Source: Flavobacteriales bacterium (GTDB lineage: Bacteria > Bacteroidota > Bacteroidia > Flavobacteriales_D > Crocinitomicaceae). Taken from it: a stretch of 64,000 nucleotides of DNA. Where the stretch lies: contig CANHSL010000002.1 in assembly GCA_947463385.1 (NCBI GenBank), forward strand, positions 1-64,000, written 5' to 3'. Under the pieces are notes generated by a model, which was not told where the DNA came from, ran no database searches, and was given only the letters and a program-made list of their open reading frames with translations. The position numbers and the translations under genes were made by a program. Shown in pieces: positions 1 through 8,451 of the stretch (its first letter is position 1; every line of letters begins with the position of its first letter).

Positions 1-65
1 TAACGAATTGAAAATCAAATTCCCATAATTTTCTTTGTGTCATAATGACATTTTGAAAAAAAAAG

Positions 66-73
66 TATATTTG
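66..73 (+). promoter_or_regulatory. -7 promoter element upstream of susC
   Basis: The octamer TATATTTG matches the Bacteroidota -7 consensus TAnnTTTG and lies 40 bases before the susC start. No TTTG sits at the usual 17-23 base spacing upstream, so the -33 element is weak or replaced by an activator. A palindrome at 38-50 lies where such a factor could bind. Confidence 0.5.
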
Positions 74-113
74 AAAGCACTTTAATTAAAAACTAACAAC
101 AATTTAAGAGATT

Positions 114-3100
114 ATGAATAGACAATTATTTAGTAAATCTTTTTCCTTGATTTTAATGTTGGCTTTGTCCGTCCTCGGATTTGCGCAAACAGGTAAAATT
201 AATGGGGTAATTGAAGACCCCAAAGGAAATAAGTTAAGCGATGTGAAAGTTCTAGCAGATGGACCAACGAAAGGAGTTGCCTTTTCTGATGTCAATGGAG
301 CCTATGAAATCACCGGATTAGCGGATGGAAGTTATGTGTTGACCTTGCGTTTGATTGGATTAGAAGATATGACCATAGACGTGGCAATTTCAGGTGGAGG
401 AACCGTTACTAAAAATCTAGTTTTTGGTGATAATCAGAAAGCATCCGATGAGGTGGTTGTGATTGGTTATGGTACCACGAGAACTAAGGATTTAACCGGT
501 GCCGCCACCATTATTAATGAGAAAAACTTTCTTAAGGGTTCCCTGGCTACACCAGAACAATTATTGATGGGTAAAGTCGCGGGATTAAAAGTCACGTCGA
601 ATGATGGAGCACCTGGTTCAGGGAGTACCTTACGTCTTCGTGGAGGTACATCCATTAATGCCAGCAATGATCCATTAATTGTCGTTGATGGAGTTCCCTT
701 AGATAATGGGGGTATTTCAGGTGCAGCCAATCCCTTGTCTTTAATTAATCCGAACGACATTGAGTCGTTTGTGGTTTTGAAAGATGCATCGGCTACCGCG
801 ATTTATGGTTCACGTGCTGCAAACGGGGTGATTATCATTACTACGAAAAAAGGGTCTGCAACTCAAAACCAAGTGAAGGTGGTATTGGATTCAAAAACAT
901 CCTTGTCTACCATTGCGAAATATGCGGATGTACTTACCGGGGATTCCTTGCGTGCACTCATTAACCGTAAAGGAACTGCTGCGCAAAAGGCCCTACTAGG
1001 AACAGCAAATACCGACTGGCAACGCGAAGTATTCAGAAATGCAATTGTAGCTGATAATAACATTTCAATTACCGGAGGGATTAAAGGATTACCGTATCGC
1101 TTGTCTGTAGGTAATCGTAATGAAAACGGTTTATTGAAGCGTGATAATATGAATCGAACTTCCTTGAGTTTAAACATGACACCAAGCTTTTTAGACGGGG
1201 CCCTTCAACTGGAGGTGAATCAAAAATTAGTTCAATCGCGCGCATTCTTTGCGAACCGCGGTGCTTTAGGAGCAGCTTTCTTTGACCCAACTCAACCGGT
1301 TTATTCAGATACATCGTTGTACGGCGGATATTTTGAATGGGTTGACAACAACAAACCAAACACCCTTTCCGGAAGAAATCCACTGGGTTTAATCATGCAG
1401 TCGGAAGACCGAAGTGTGGTTAATCGCTACATCGGTAATGCAAAGGTGAGCTACAAAATGCCGTTTTTACCGCAGCTTAAAGCGGTGGTGAATGTCGGTA
1501 CCGACCAGTCCGAGGGAATCGGATATACGGAGACGCAAGCGACCTCTGCGGCTGGTTATTTTTCTCAAGGAAGCTATAGCCAATACCGTCAAACCAAAGG
1601 AAATAAACTAATCGAAGCCTACGCGAATTATAATTCAGGAGATAAATTAAAAAATCAGATTCTTGATTTAACAGCTGGGTATTCTTACCAAGATTGGTAT
1701 ACCTCAAGTCCGAACAACCCAACCTACAATCAGGCACAGGATTCGGTCATTGCATTACCTGCAGCAAATCCTTTCTACACGAAGAATGCGTTATTGTCTT
1801 ACTACGCTAGAGCGATTTATTCCGTGAATGATCGGTATGTATTGAACGTATCCATGCGTCGTGACGGTTCATCACGTTTTAGTCCAGCGCAACGTTGGGG
1901 TTGGTTCCCTGCAGCTTCTGCTGCTTGGATTATTAGCCAAGAAAAATTCATGAAGGATGTTAAAGCAATCAATATGTTGAAAGTTCGTGCAGGCTGGGGG
2001 GTAACTGGTCAGCAAGATGGTATCGGTGATTACGCTTACATCGGGAATTACTTCGAAGGTGGTCCAACCGCGCAGTACGCGTTCGGCGGACAATACTACA
2101 CCGTATTCCGTCCTGCAGGCTTTGATGCCAACTTGAAATGGGAAACTACCACAAGCTACAACATCGGACTGGATTTCGGGTTATTAAAAGACCGAATCTC
2201 TGGTTCCATCGACGTATATAAGAAACTTACGTCGGACCTTCTTGCAACGGTAGCTGTACCGGCAGGAACAAACTTTACAAATCAAATCTTAACCAATGTG
2301 GGTGGGATGGAAAATAAAGGGATTGAAGCGAGCTTGAATTTGGGAATTATCGCAAAAAAGAAAATGCGTCTAGATTGGATGGTTAATGCAACGCATAACA
2401 TTAATCAAGTCACTAAATTATCTCAAATTGAAGACCCGAATTCACCCGGTATTTTAGTAGGTGGTATCGCTGGAGGTATTGGCAACCAAGTGTTAATTCA
2501 TCAAGTGGCTTATCCAACCTTTACGTATTTCTTGTATGAGCAACAATATGATACAGACGGTAGCTTGATCGAAGTGGGACAGCAAGCAAGCATCGACATG
2601 AACGGTGATGGCAACATCACAGCAACCGATAAATGGAAAGATACAAATGCCTTTGTTGATCGTAATAACGATGGCGTAATCAACGTGAAAGACCGTTATT
2701 ATGCGGGCCAAGTGGCACCAAAAATCTTCCTTGGAACAGCCTTGAATTTCCAATATGGAAAATGGTATGCTGGGGTATCCATGCGTAGCGAATTGGGTGC
2801 GACGATTTATAACAACATCCATTCAAACAGTGGAACGTTTACCGCAGTAGAAGGAACTAAGAAATATTTAAATAACATCAGTTCCCTGTACTATGAAGAT
2901 GAAGTACAAAAAACAACCACGAACCAGTTGTTATCTGACCATTACCTGGAAAAAGCAAATTTCTTGCGTGTTGACAACATCAACGTAGGATACAACTTTG
3001 GAAAACTTGGCTTCACCAAAAACAAGATCGGATTGAACGCAGGATTCTCTGTTCAAAACGTATTTGTTGTTACGAAGTATTCAGGTCAAGACCCTGAAGT

Positions 3101-3173
3101 TGGTGGTGGAGTAGACAATAATTTCTATCCAAGACCACGTGTTTATACCTTGAATTTAACCTTTGATTTTTAA
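114..3173 (+). CDS. SusC/RagA-family TonB-dependent outer-membrane transporter
   Basis: A 1019-residue outer-membrane transporter that imports a glycan, peptide or other oligomer using TonB energy. Residues 1-24 form a signal peptide ending in GFAQ. A carboxypeptidase-regulatory-like domain follows (about 27-110), then the plug (about 115-225) with the SusC hallmark segments VVVIGYGT, LIVVDGVPL and ATAIYGSRAANGVI, then a beta-barrel ending in a terminal Phe (LTFDF). A tandem calcium-loop-like segment (DMNGDGNITATD at 828, DRNNDGVINVKD at 849) lies in the distal barrel, probably in a surface loop. The susD-type lipoprotein gene follows after 10 bases, the standard pairing. No glycosidase, peptidase or regulator is adjacent, so the substrate cannot be inferred. 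The ATG at 114 is preferred because the signal peptide starts there. Confidence 0.93.
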   Translation: MNRQLFSKSFSLILMLALSVLGFAQTGKINGVIEDPKGNKLSDVKVLADGPTKGVAFSDVNGAYEITGLADGSYVLTLRLIGLEDMTIDVAISGGGTVTKNLVFGDNQKASDEVVVIGYGTTRTKDLTGAATIINEKNFLKGSLATPEQLLMGKVAGLKVTSNDGAPGSGSTLRLRGGTSINASNDPLIVVDGVPLDNGGISGAANPLSLINPNDIESFVVLKDASATAIYGSRAANGVIIITTKKGSATQNQVKVVLDSKTSLSTIAKYADVLTGDSLRALINRKGTAAQKALLGTANTDWQREVFRNAIVADNNISITGGIKGLPYRLSVGNRNENGLLKRDNMNRTSLSLNMTPSFLDGALQLEVNQKLVQSRAFFANRGALGAAFFDPTQPVYSDTSLYGGYFEWVDNNKPNTLSGRNPLGLIMQSEDRSVVNRYIGNAKVSYKMPFLPQLKAVVNVGTDQSEGIGYTETQATSAAGYFSQGSYSQYRQTKGNKLIEAYANYNSGDKLKNQILDLTAGYSYQDWYTSSPNNPTYNQAQDSVIALPAANPFYTKNALLSYYARAIYSVNDRYVLNVSMRRDGSSRFSPAQRWGWFPAASAAWIISQEKFMKDVKAINMLKVRAGWGVTGQQDGIGDYAYIGNYFEGGPTAQYAFGGQYYTVFRPAGFDANLKWETTTSYNIGLDFGLLKDRISGSIDVYKKLTSDLLATVAVPAGTNFTNQILTNVGGMENKGIEASLNLGIIAKKKMRLDWMVNATHNINQVTKLSQIEDPNSPGILVGGIAGGIGNQVLIHQVAYPTFTYFLYEQQYDTDGSLIEVGQQASIDMNGDGNITATDKWKDTNAFVDRNNDGVINVKDRYYAGQVAPKIFLGTALNFQYGKWYAGVSMRSELGATIYNNIHSNSGTFTAVEGTKKYLNNISSLYYEDEVQKTTTNQLLSDHYLEKANFLRVDNINVGYNFGKLGFTKNKIGLNAGFSVQNVFVVTKYSGQDPEVGGGVDNNFYPRPRVYTLNLTFDF

Positions 3174-3183
3174 ATAAACGATC

Positions 3184-4755
3184 ATGAAAAAGTCAATTTT
3201 ATATACCGCATTGTTAGGAACCCTTCTGCTAGGATTCTCATGTAATAAACAATTAAATCAGACCCCAAAATATGGGCTGAATGCAGAAACCGTATACAAA
3301 GACCCAAATAATTACATTAAAGTCTTAGCTAAATTGTATTCTGGTCTTTCAATGACTGGAAACCAAGGTCCTGCAGGACAAGCAGACATCGCAGGAATCG
3401 ATGAAGGATTCTCTGCCTATGTGCGTGTACTTTGGAATTTGCAGGAATTACCAACCGACGAAGCGGTTTGTGGATGGAATGACCCAGGAATTCCTGAATT
3501 GGTAAAGAATGATATCAATGCAGAGAATGTGTGGGTTAAAGGGATGTACTATCGCATATATTATCAAATCACCTTGTGTAATGAATTCATTGGTCAAGCA
3601 AGCGATGCAAAATTAGAAGCCAGAGGGTTCAGTGAGAACGATAAGCAGATGATTCGCATGTACCGCAACGAGGCAAGATTTTTACGGGCATTGAGTTATT
3701 ACCATGCCATGGATTTATTTGGTAATGTTCCATTTGTTGATGAAAATGATCAAGTAGGTGCTTTTCAGCCGGAACGAATCATGCGAGCTGAATTATTTAA
3801 TTACGTGGAATTAGAACTTTTAGCTGTTGAGCCAAGCTTAACTCCAGCATCTTCTGTGGTGTATGGTCACGCGTCCAAAGCCGCAGCACAAGCCTTATTG
3901 GCTAAGTTGTATTTGAATGCAGAAGTGTATACCGGAACGGCACGTTGGGGTGATTGTAAAGATTATTGTCAGAAAATTTTGGATGCGGGACCATTCACCT
4001 TGGATAATAGCTATCAGGAATTGTTCTTGGCTGATAATCAAACGTCACCTGAAATTATCTTCCCAGTTGTATATGATGGGTTGTACGCTCAAACATGGGG
4101 CGGAACTACCTTTTTAGTATGTGCATCTTTAGGAGGATCTATGGTAGCTGCAGATTATGGAGTAAACGGTAAATGGGCTGGTTTACGAGCTACTGAGGCC
4201 TTGGTGAACAAATTTGCAGATACCACGGAAGATTCTCGTTACTTGTTTTATACCGCCGGTCAAACAAAAGAAATAACCACCTTAGGAACATTTACGCAAG
4301 GGTATGCAAATCCGAAGTTTAAGAATGTAACCAGCGCTGGCCTAACGGGTTCTAACAATGCGAATTCTCCACATACAGACATCGATTTCCCGATGTTCCG
4401 TTTAGGTGATGTGTATTTGATGATGGCGGAGGCGAGTCTGCGTTTAACAGATCAGGGTACGGCATTGCAATACATGAACTTAATTCGTGAGCGCGCCTAC
4501 GGCGATAACCTGCACAATTTTGCCACAGTTACCTTGTCTGACATCATTGATGAGCGCGCGCGTGAAATGCAGTGGGAGGGAACCCGAAGAACAGATTTAA
4601 TTCGCTTTGGATTGTTTGCTGGTTCAACCTATGTGTGGCCGTTCAAAGGCGGTGATGTGGCTGGAATAGGAATCGACCCATACTTGGAGTTATATCCACT
4701 CCCTACCTCAGATATTATCTTAAATCCAAACCTGATTCAAAATCCAGGGTACTAA
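3184..4755 (+). CDS. SusD/RagB-family nutrient-binding lipoprotein
   Basis: A 523-residue surface lipoprotein expected to cap the SusC-type barrel encoded just upstream and capture its substrate. The N-terminus is a lipoprotein signal with lipobox LGFSC (Cys20), to be acylated and displayed at the outer membrane. The SusD-like fold is supported by the early helical region, the segment RNEARFLRALSYYHAMDLFGN (about 160-180) typical of RagB/SusD helices, and the C-terminal RTDLIRFG and LYPLPTSDIILNPNLIQNPGY stretches. It sits 10 bases after the transporter gene, so both are probably one transcript, ended by the hairpin at 4776-4835. The substrate is unknown. Confidence 0.93.
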   Translation: MKKSILYTALLGTLLLGFSCNKQLNQTPKYGLNAETVYKDPNNYIKVLAKLYSGLSMTGNQGPAGQADIAGIDEGFSAYVRVLWNLQELPTDEAVCGWNDPGIPELVKNDINAENVWVKGMYYRIYYQITLCNEFIGQASDAKLEARGFSENDKQMIRMYRNEARFLRALSYYHAMDLFGNVPFVDENDQVGAFQPERIMRAELFNYVELELLAVEPSLTPASSVVYGHASKAAAQALLAKLYLNAEVYTGTARWGDCKDYCQKILDAGPFTLDNSYQELFLADNQTSPEIIFPVVYDGLYAQTWGGTTFLVCASLGGSMVAADYGVNGKWAGLRATEALVNKFADTTEDSRYLFYTAGQTKEITTLGTFTQGYANPKFKNVTSAGLTGSNNANSPHTDIDFPMFRLGDVYLMMAEASLRLTDQGTALQYMNLIRERAYGDNLHNFATVTLSDIIDERAREMQWEGTRRTDLIRFGLFAGSTYVWPFKGGDVAGIGIDPYLELYPLPTSDIILNPNLIQNPGY

Positions 4756-4775
4756 TACGACGTTGATTGATGGAG

Positions 4776-4835
4776 AAGGGGTGTGCCAATATTCCACCGA
4801 AGCTTTAGCGTAGGCGGGAAGGCCCCCCTTTTTTT
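4776..4835 (+). terminator. Rho-independent terminator after susC-susD, built on a repeat
   Basis: An outer arm AAGGGG (4776-4781) can pair with CCCCTT (4825-4830) around an imperfect hairpin CCACCGAAGCTTTAGCGTAGGCGG (4794-4817), followed by seven T residues. The same hairpin recurs at 4874-4897, so the terminator appears to be made from a dispersed repeat. Confidence 0.6.
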
Positions 4836-4915
4836 GTTTCATATCTGTAAGAGGAATGAATTTGGCCGATATTCCACCGAAGCTTTAGCGTAGGTGGGAA
4901 GCCCCCCTTTTTTGT
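4794..4915 (+). repeat. Two copies of a hairpin repeat with C/T-run tail
   Basis: Copy 1 (4794-4817) and copy 2 (4874-4897) share 23 of 24 bases, differing as GGCGG versus GGTGG. Each is followed by GGGAAG, a C run and a T run. Within each, GCTTTAGC forms the inner stem and CC-CC/GG-GG the outer stem. Homology extends on both sides (ATATTCCACCGAAG through TTTTGTTTCAT), so the duplicated unit is about 50 bases long. It occupies part of the 291-base gap between susD and lnt. Confidence 0.8.
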
Positions 4916-4933
4916 TTCATGCCGGCCAAGAAA

Positions 4934-5029
4934 AGCCCTGAAAGGGCGTAATACCCTAGCCCTGCAAGGGCGCGATACCCTAGCCCTGAAAGGGCGTAAT
5001 ACCCTAGCCCTGAAAGGGCGCGATACAAT
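4934..5029 (+). repeat. Four tandem 24-bp units each containing a GCCCT-GAA-AGGGC hairpin
   Basis: Units start at 4934, 4958, 4982 and 5006. Each carries a perfect 5-bp stem, GCCCT with AGGGC, around a three-base loop (GAA or GCA). Units 1 and 3 are identical; the spacer alternates between GTAATACCCT and CGATACCCT/CGATACAAT forms. The array lies between the convergent ends of susD and lnt. It resembles REP-type intergenic repeats. It is not a CRISPR, because the units are contiguous without unique spacers. Confidence 0.85.
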
Positions 5030-5046
5030 ACCACTAAACCTGATTC

Positions 5047-6600
5047 TTACATGTTCTTTTGAGTCTTAAAACGAACGGCCACCAGCAATAAGAATAGAAG
5101 AACACTCACCCAACCCAAATAATCGCCAAAGCGAACGTAAAAGGTCTTTCCTTTGATTAGCGGGACCTTTGCGGTGAGTACGCCTTTTGTATCATATCCA
5201 AGTTGCTTAATGCATTCACCGCTCGAATTCCATACCGAACTGATGCCCGTGTTCCCAGACCGAACCACATATTTTCTGGTTTCAATGGCACGTAACGCGG
5301 CAAATTGATTGTGCTGCCGATGTCCGGGGGTATTGCCCCACCAACCGTCGTTGGTTATGATGCATAAAAGCGTTGCTCCCTTGTTGCATTGCTCAGCCAC
5401 GAACGCCCCGTATATCGATTCGTAACAAATAATTGGAGCGTACGCTTGGTCTTCATTGTTGAAGACCTTAGGTTCGGATTCTACACCCAAAGACCCAGAC
5501 GTACCGCCATTGTCGATCGATAGTTGCTCTAAAAACGGAAGCCAGCGCGAAAATGGAATTTTTTCTACGCCCAGTACCAACTTAGATTTATGAATGAATT
5601 GTTGCTGCTTATCGGCCATAAATAAGGCGGTATTATAGGATTCATAAAATGATCCATTGGGTAATGACTTACTTGCGGCGGAATGCTTTTGATCAAAGAG
5701 CTGGAAGGTAGAGGCACCGATTAACAGTGAACTGTTTGTGGAAGATAGTGATTCGTCCAATAGGGTATAGCTTCTGGTTTGGTTGAAATCTTTTTCTATG
5801 AACGCTTCCTGTATGGCTGTTTCAGGGCCAATCAATAACGTATTATGAAGGTATGGACGTACCAAGCCAAGCATCGATTCAACTTGCTGGGCAGGGTCAA
5901 TGTTGAATTTTTCGGTGTATGGATCAATGTTGGGTTGCAGTATAACAACAGATTGCGTAGGGTTTTTAACTATGTCTGCCTTCTTACTTACTATGAATGA
6001 AATTAAAAGTGGAATACTAAGAATAGAAATGAATGCTATGGCGTATTCCCTTGATTTCCGGTTTAATAGAAATAAGACACCAAGAATATTTGCGGCGATT
6101 ACCCAAAAACTGCCACCTAAGGTGCCGGTGTATTCATACCATTGCACCCATGAAGGATGAATGGAAAAGTAATTACCCATCGTGAGCCAAGGCCAGGATA
6201 ACTCCCAATTAAAATGAACGAATTCAAAGCATATCCAAGTGCATCCAAGCGCGATTAGGAATAACTCAGCGTTTAGGCGCTTAAACAGACCGAATCCGAT
6301 AGTCAAGCCGCCAGCCATTAGTAAACTATTGCAAATGAAGGCCATTAACGCACCTCCAGCCGTGGAATTCCAGATCCACCATGTAGTTCCAACATTAAAG
6401 ATAAACGCGGTGAAATACGCGTATGCGAAAAAATTAAGCAATCCTCGAACTTGCTGCCTTAATCGCAGGGCGACAACAAACAAAGGAATCCAAGCAACAA
6501 ATACAAGAGGAGTTATACTTCCAGAGAATGGAAAGGAAACCGTAAGTAAGGCGCCAGAAAGCAAACTTAGCGCTAGGTTATGTTGTAGGATTTTTAGCAT
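5047..6600 (-). CDS. lnt: Apolipoprotein N-acyltransferase
   Basis: An inner-membrane enzyme that adds the third acyl chain to the N-terminal Cys of lipoproteins, using phospholipid as donor. The 517-residue protein has about six membrane segments in residues 10-205, a periplasmic nitrilase-like domain (about 215-485), and a last membrane segment near the C-terminus. The nitrilase triad is present: Glu260 in IGPETA, Lys338 in IHKSK, Cys392 in IICYESIYG; Glu346 matches the additional conserved Glu. Length equals that of the E. coli enzyme (512). It lies downstream of rplU-rpmA on the same strand but behind a terminator, so it is probably transcribed separately. The many lipoproteins in this window are its likely substrates. 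Confidence 0.95.
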   Translation of the reverse strand: MLKILQHNLALSLLSGALLTVSFPFSGSITPLVFVAWIPLFVVALRLRQQVRGLLNFFAYAYFTAFIFNVGTTWWIWNSTAGGALMAFICNSLLMAGGLTIGFGLFKRLNAELFLIALGCTWICFEFVHFNWELSWPWLTMGNYFSIHPSWVQWYEYTGTLGGSFWVIAANILGVLFLLNRKSREYAIAFISILSIPLLISFIVSKKADIVKNPTQSVVILQPNIDPYTEKFNIDPAQQVESMLGLVRPYLHNTLLIGPETAIQEAFIEKDFNQTRSYTLLDESLSSTNSSLLIGASTFQLFDQKHSAASKSLPNGSFYESYNTALFMADKQQQFIHKSKLVLGVEKIPFSRWLPFLEQLSIDNGGTSGSLGVESEPKVFNNEDQAYAPIICYESIYGAFVAEQCNKGATLLCIITNDGWWGNTPGHRQHNQFAALRAIETRKYVVRSGNTGISSVWNSSGECIKQLGYDTKGVLTAKVPLIKGKTFYVRFGDYLGWVSVLLFLLLVAVRFKTQKNM

Positions 6601-6621
6601 TTCAAGTACAAAATAACTAAA

Positions 6622-6649
6622 ATAAAAAAGCCCTTCCGAAGAAAGGGCT
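6622..6649 (-). terminator. Rho-independent terminator of rplU-rpmA
   Basis: A perfect 7-bp stem AGCCCTT/AAGGGCT (6629-6635 with 6643-6649) with a 7-base loop. On the minus strand it is followed by TTTTTTATT. It lies between the rpmA stop and the lnt start. Confidence 0.85.
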
Positions 6650-6674
6650 AAATATCTTGTATGGAATGTATTGT

Positions 6675-6938
6675 TTACGCTTGCTCGAAGGGAACAATTG
6701 AAACAAATGAACGGTTATCTTTCTTTTTACGAAATTCTACTAAACCATCTGTTAATGCAAACAATGTATGGTCTTTACCAATTCCAACATTGTCTCCTGG
6801 GTGATGTTGTGTACCACGTTGACGTACAATGATGTTTCCGGAAATAGCGGCTTGACCACCAAAGATTTTTACGCCCAAACGCTTGCTATGTGATTCTCTA
6901 CCGTTCTTGGAACTACCGACTCCTTTCTTATGTGCCAT
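6675..6938 (-). CDS. rpmA: 50S ribosomal protein L27
   Basis: An 87-residue ribosomal protein whose N-terminal arm reaches the peptidyl-transferase centre and positions tRNA. The sequence begins [22 protein letters not shown] and continues with the invariant GGQ...[10 protein letters not shown] and [17 protein letters not shown] blocks. The N-terminus has no cleavable extension of the kind found in Firmicutes. It follows rplU after 24 bases in the usual order, and a terminator follows, so the two form a closed bicistronic unit. Confidence 0.98.
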   Translation of the reverse strand: MAHKKGVGSSKNGRESHSKRLGVKIFGGQAAISGNIIVRQRGTQHHPGDNVGIGKDHTLFALTDGLVEFRKKKDNRSFVSIVPFEQA

Positions 6939-6962
6939 GATCTAAACTTTTAATCTCGTTAA

Positions 6963-7274
6963 TTAAGCTTTAATACCTGTAATTTTCAACGCCGTAAATT
7001 GCTGACGGTGACCATTTTTTACTGTGTAACCTTTTCTTCGTTTTTTCTTGAAAATGATTACTTTATCTCCTTTGACATGGTCAAGGACTTCTGCGGTGAC
7101 TGTTGCACCGGCTATAACTGGGGCGCCAAGAGTGATTGCTCCCTCGTTATCTACCAATAACACGTGATCAAACGTCATATTTGATCCGGCTTCAGCATCT
7201 AATCGATGAACGAATACCTTTTGGTCTTTTTGCACTTTAAACTGCTGCCCTGCTATCTCTACAATTGCGTACAT
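6963..7274 (-). CDS. rplU: 50S ribosomal protein L21
   Basis: A 103-residue 23S rRNA-binding protein of the large subunit. It starts [14 protein letters not shown] and carries the conserved C-terminal segment [19 protein letters not shown], which contacts rRNA. It is the first gene of the rplU-rpmA pair. A good promoter lies at 7302-7331, giving a leader of roughly 25 bases. Confidence 0.98.
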   Translation of the reverse strand: MYAIVEIAGQQFKVQKDQKVFVHRLDAEAGSNMTFDHVLLVDNEGAITLGAPVIAGATVTAEVLDHVKGDKVIIFKKKRRKGYTVKNGHRQQFTALKITGIKA

Positions 7275-7301
7275 GTTTGACTCGAATTAAAATTAGGAGT
7301 G

Positions 7302-7331
7302 CAAAGATAATAAATCATATTCAATTTCAAA
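7302..7331 (-). promoter_or_regulatory. Promoter of rplU-rpmA
   Basis: On the minus strand the -7 box reads TATCTTTG (7309-7302). A TTTTG motif (7332-7328) lies 18 bases upstream, so both halves of the Bacteroidota consensus are present. Confidence 0.75.
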
Positions 7332-7335
7332 ACAA

Positions 7336-8259
7336 CTAACGCTTTTTCTTTCGCATGCCGCGCAAAAGAAGTTCGTGGAAGTTAACTAAAAAGACGCCTG
7401 AGAGCAAAACAAGCATAGAAATGAACTGCAAGTATGTGATTGATTCCTTTAAGATAAAACCAAAAAGTACAGCGAAGATGGGGATTAGGTAGGTGACGGA
7501 GCTCGCGAATATAGCGGAGGTTAATTTAATTAGCCGGTTAAAGTAAATGTTCGAAATAGCTGTCCCGATTACACCTAAAAGGACCACATACCCCAGGGCG
7601 GACCATCCAAACGGTTTATTTAGGATGTCTTCATGGGTGCCCTCGTATAGAAAACTAGATAAGGCGAAGGGGAGAATACAGAACAGTCCCAGCGATGTAA
7701 CTTCAAGTGGGCTGATGTGGCTTAATTTATGGCGAATGGTATTCACGCTGATCCCATAAAGTAGGGTGGCAATCAAAACAGCGCCAATGTGGGATGGGCT
7801 ATTTATTAAGGTTAAATCTCCTCCTGAAGTCACCAATGAAACGATGCCAACGGTACCAATCAATATGCCGACTACTTGCAACCAATGTACCTTAGTTTTA
7901 AATGCAATGAATGCAATGAGTACGGTGAAAATAGGAGTAAAACTATTAAGTATGCCACAAAATCCGCTGCTTAGGCCAGTGCCCGCATAGGTAAAAAGGT
8001 ACGAGGGTATAAAATTCCCACAAAGTCCTACGATTAATAAAAACGGAGCGCTTTTGGTCTTTAGTAACTTAATCGATCGAATAGCAAAGGGTAGCATCAC
8101 AAGGGCTGCTATGGTCATGCGCAACCCTGCAACTTGAAAGTGATTCATGGTGGGAAACCCTTGGACAGGCTCCATACCCAATTTCATTAAAATAAATGAG
8201 CTGCCCCACACGGCCCCGAGGATCACCAGAAGACCGATGCCGGCCAATTTGTTTTGCAT
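7336..8259 (-). CDS. EamA/DMT-superfamily transporter
   Basis: A 307-residue membrane protein of the drug/metabolite transporter superfamily with about ten hydrophobic segments and two EamA repeats (about 10-140 and 155-295). The first repeat begins GILLVILGAVWGSSFILMK-like and includes NHFQVAGLRM; the second includes LIATLLYGISVN and LGVIGTAISNIYFNRLI. The transported solute is unknown; relatives export amino acids, nucleosides or other metabolites. The ATG at 8259 (MQNKLAG) is chosen over a GTG at 8289, which lies inside a GTGG repeat that is more likely an operator. It is divergent from mraZ and shares its upstream region. Confidence 0.85.
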   Translation of the reverse strand: MQNKLAGIGLLVILGAVWGSSFILMKLGMEPVQGFPTMNHFQVAGLRMTIAALVMLPFAIRSIKLLKTKSAPFLLIVGLCGNFIPSYLFTYAGTGLSSGFCGILNSFTPIFTVLIAFIAFKTKVHWLQVVGILIGTVGIVSLVTSGGDLTLINSPSHIGAVLIATLLYGISVNTIRHKLSHISPLEVTSLGLFCILPFALSSFLYEGTHEDILNKPFGWSALGYVVLLGVIGTAISNIYFNRLIKLTSAIFASSVTYLIPIFAVLFGFILKESITYLQFISMLVLLSGVFLVNFHELLLRGMRKKKR

Positions 8260-8281
8260 GGTCAAAGGTAAGTTTTTAATA

Positions 8282-8299
8282 ATTACCACAAATTACCAC
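8282..8299 (-). promoter_or_regulatory. Candidate MraZ operator facing the EamA gene
   Basis: On the minus strand the sequence reads GTGGTAATTTGTGGTAAT: two GTGG cores exactly 10 bases apart. This is the spacing expected of MraZ boxes. It matches the element at 8403-8420 on the opposite strand. Confidence 0.5.
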
Positions 8300-8402
8300 T
8301 TTGTTTATTTTCCTAGAATCCTTTATTTATCTAGTAATTATTTTTTTATTCGATTCGATTGCTGTAATTTTACCAAATAAGTTATTAACAATTTAAAAAT
8401 CG

Positions 8403-8420
8403 GTGGTAAAAAGTGGGAGG
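8403..8420 (+). promoter_or_regulatory. Candidate MraZ operator upstream of mraZ
   Basis: The plus strand reads GTGGTAAAAAGTGGGAGG, two GTGG cores with a 10-base period, 32 bases before the mraZ start. MraZ proteins are known to bind repeated GTGG/TGGG motifs in their own promoter. A -7-like TAATTTTA lies at 8365-8372, which would put the operator just downstream of the transcription start. Confidence 0.65.
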
Positions 8421-8451
8421 AAATCTACTACTTTTACCCATTATTAACGCT

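Noticed and set aside
114-4755. Complete polysaccharide utilisation locus
   Set aside because: Only the susC-susD pair is present; no glycoside hydrolase, regulator or other carbohydrate gene adjoins it.
4934-5029. Possible CRISPR array
   Set aside because: The units are directly contiguous with a 24-base period and no unique spacers, and there are no cas genes in the window.
8260-8289. GTG start adding 10 residues to the EamA transporter
   Set aside because: It also lies in a GTGG repeat; the ATG at 8259 gives a normal N-terminus.
8413-8451. GTG start adding 13 residues to MraZ
   Set aside because: The GTG is part of the GTGG operator-like repeat, and the conserved MraZ sequence begins at the ATG at 8452.
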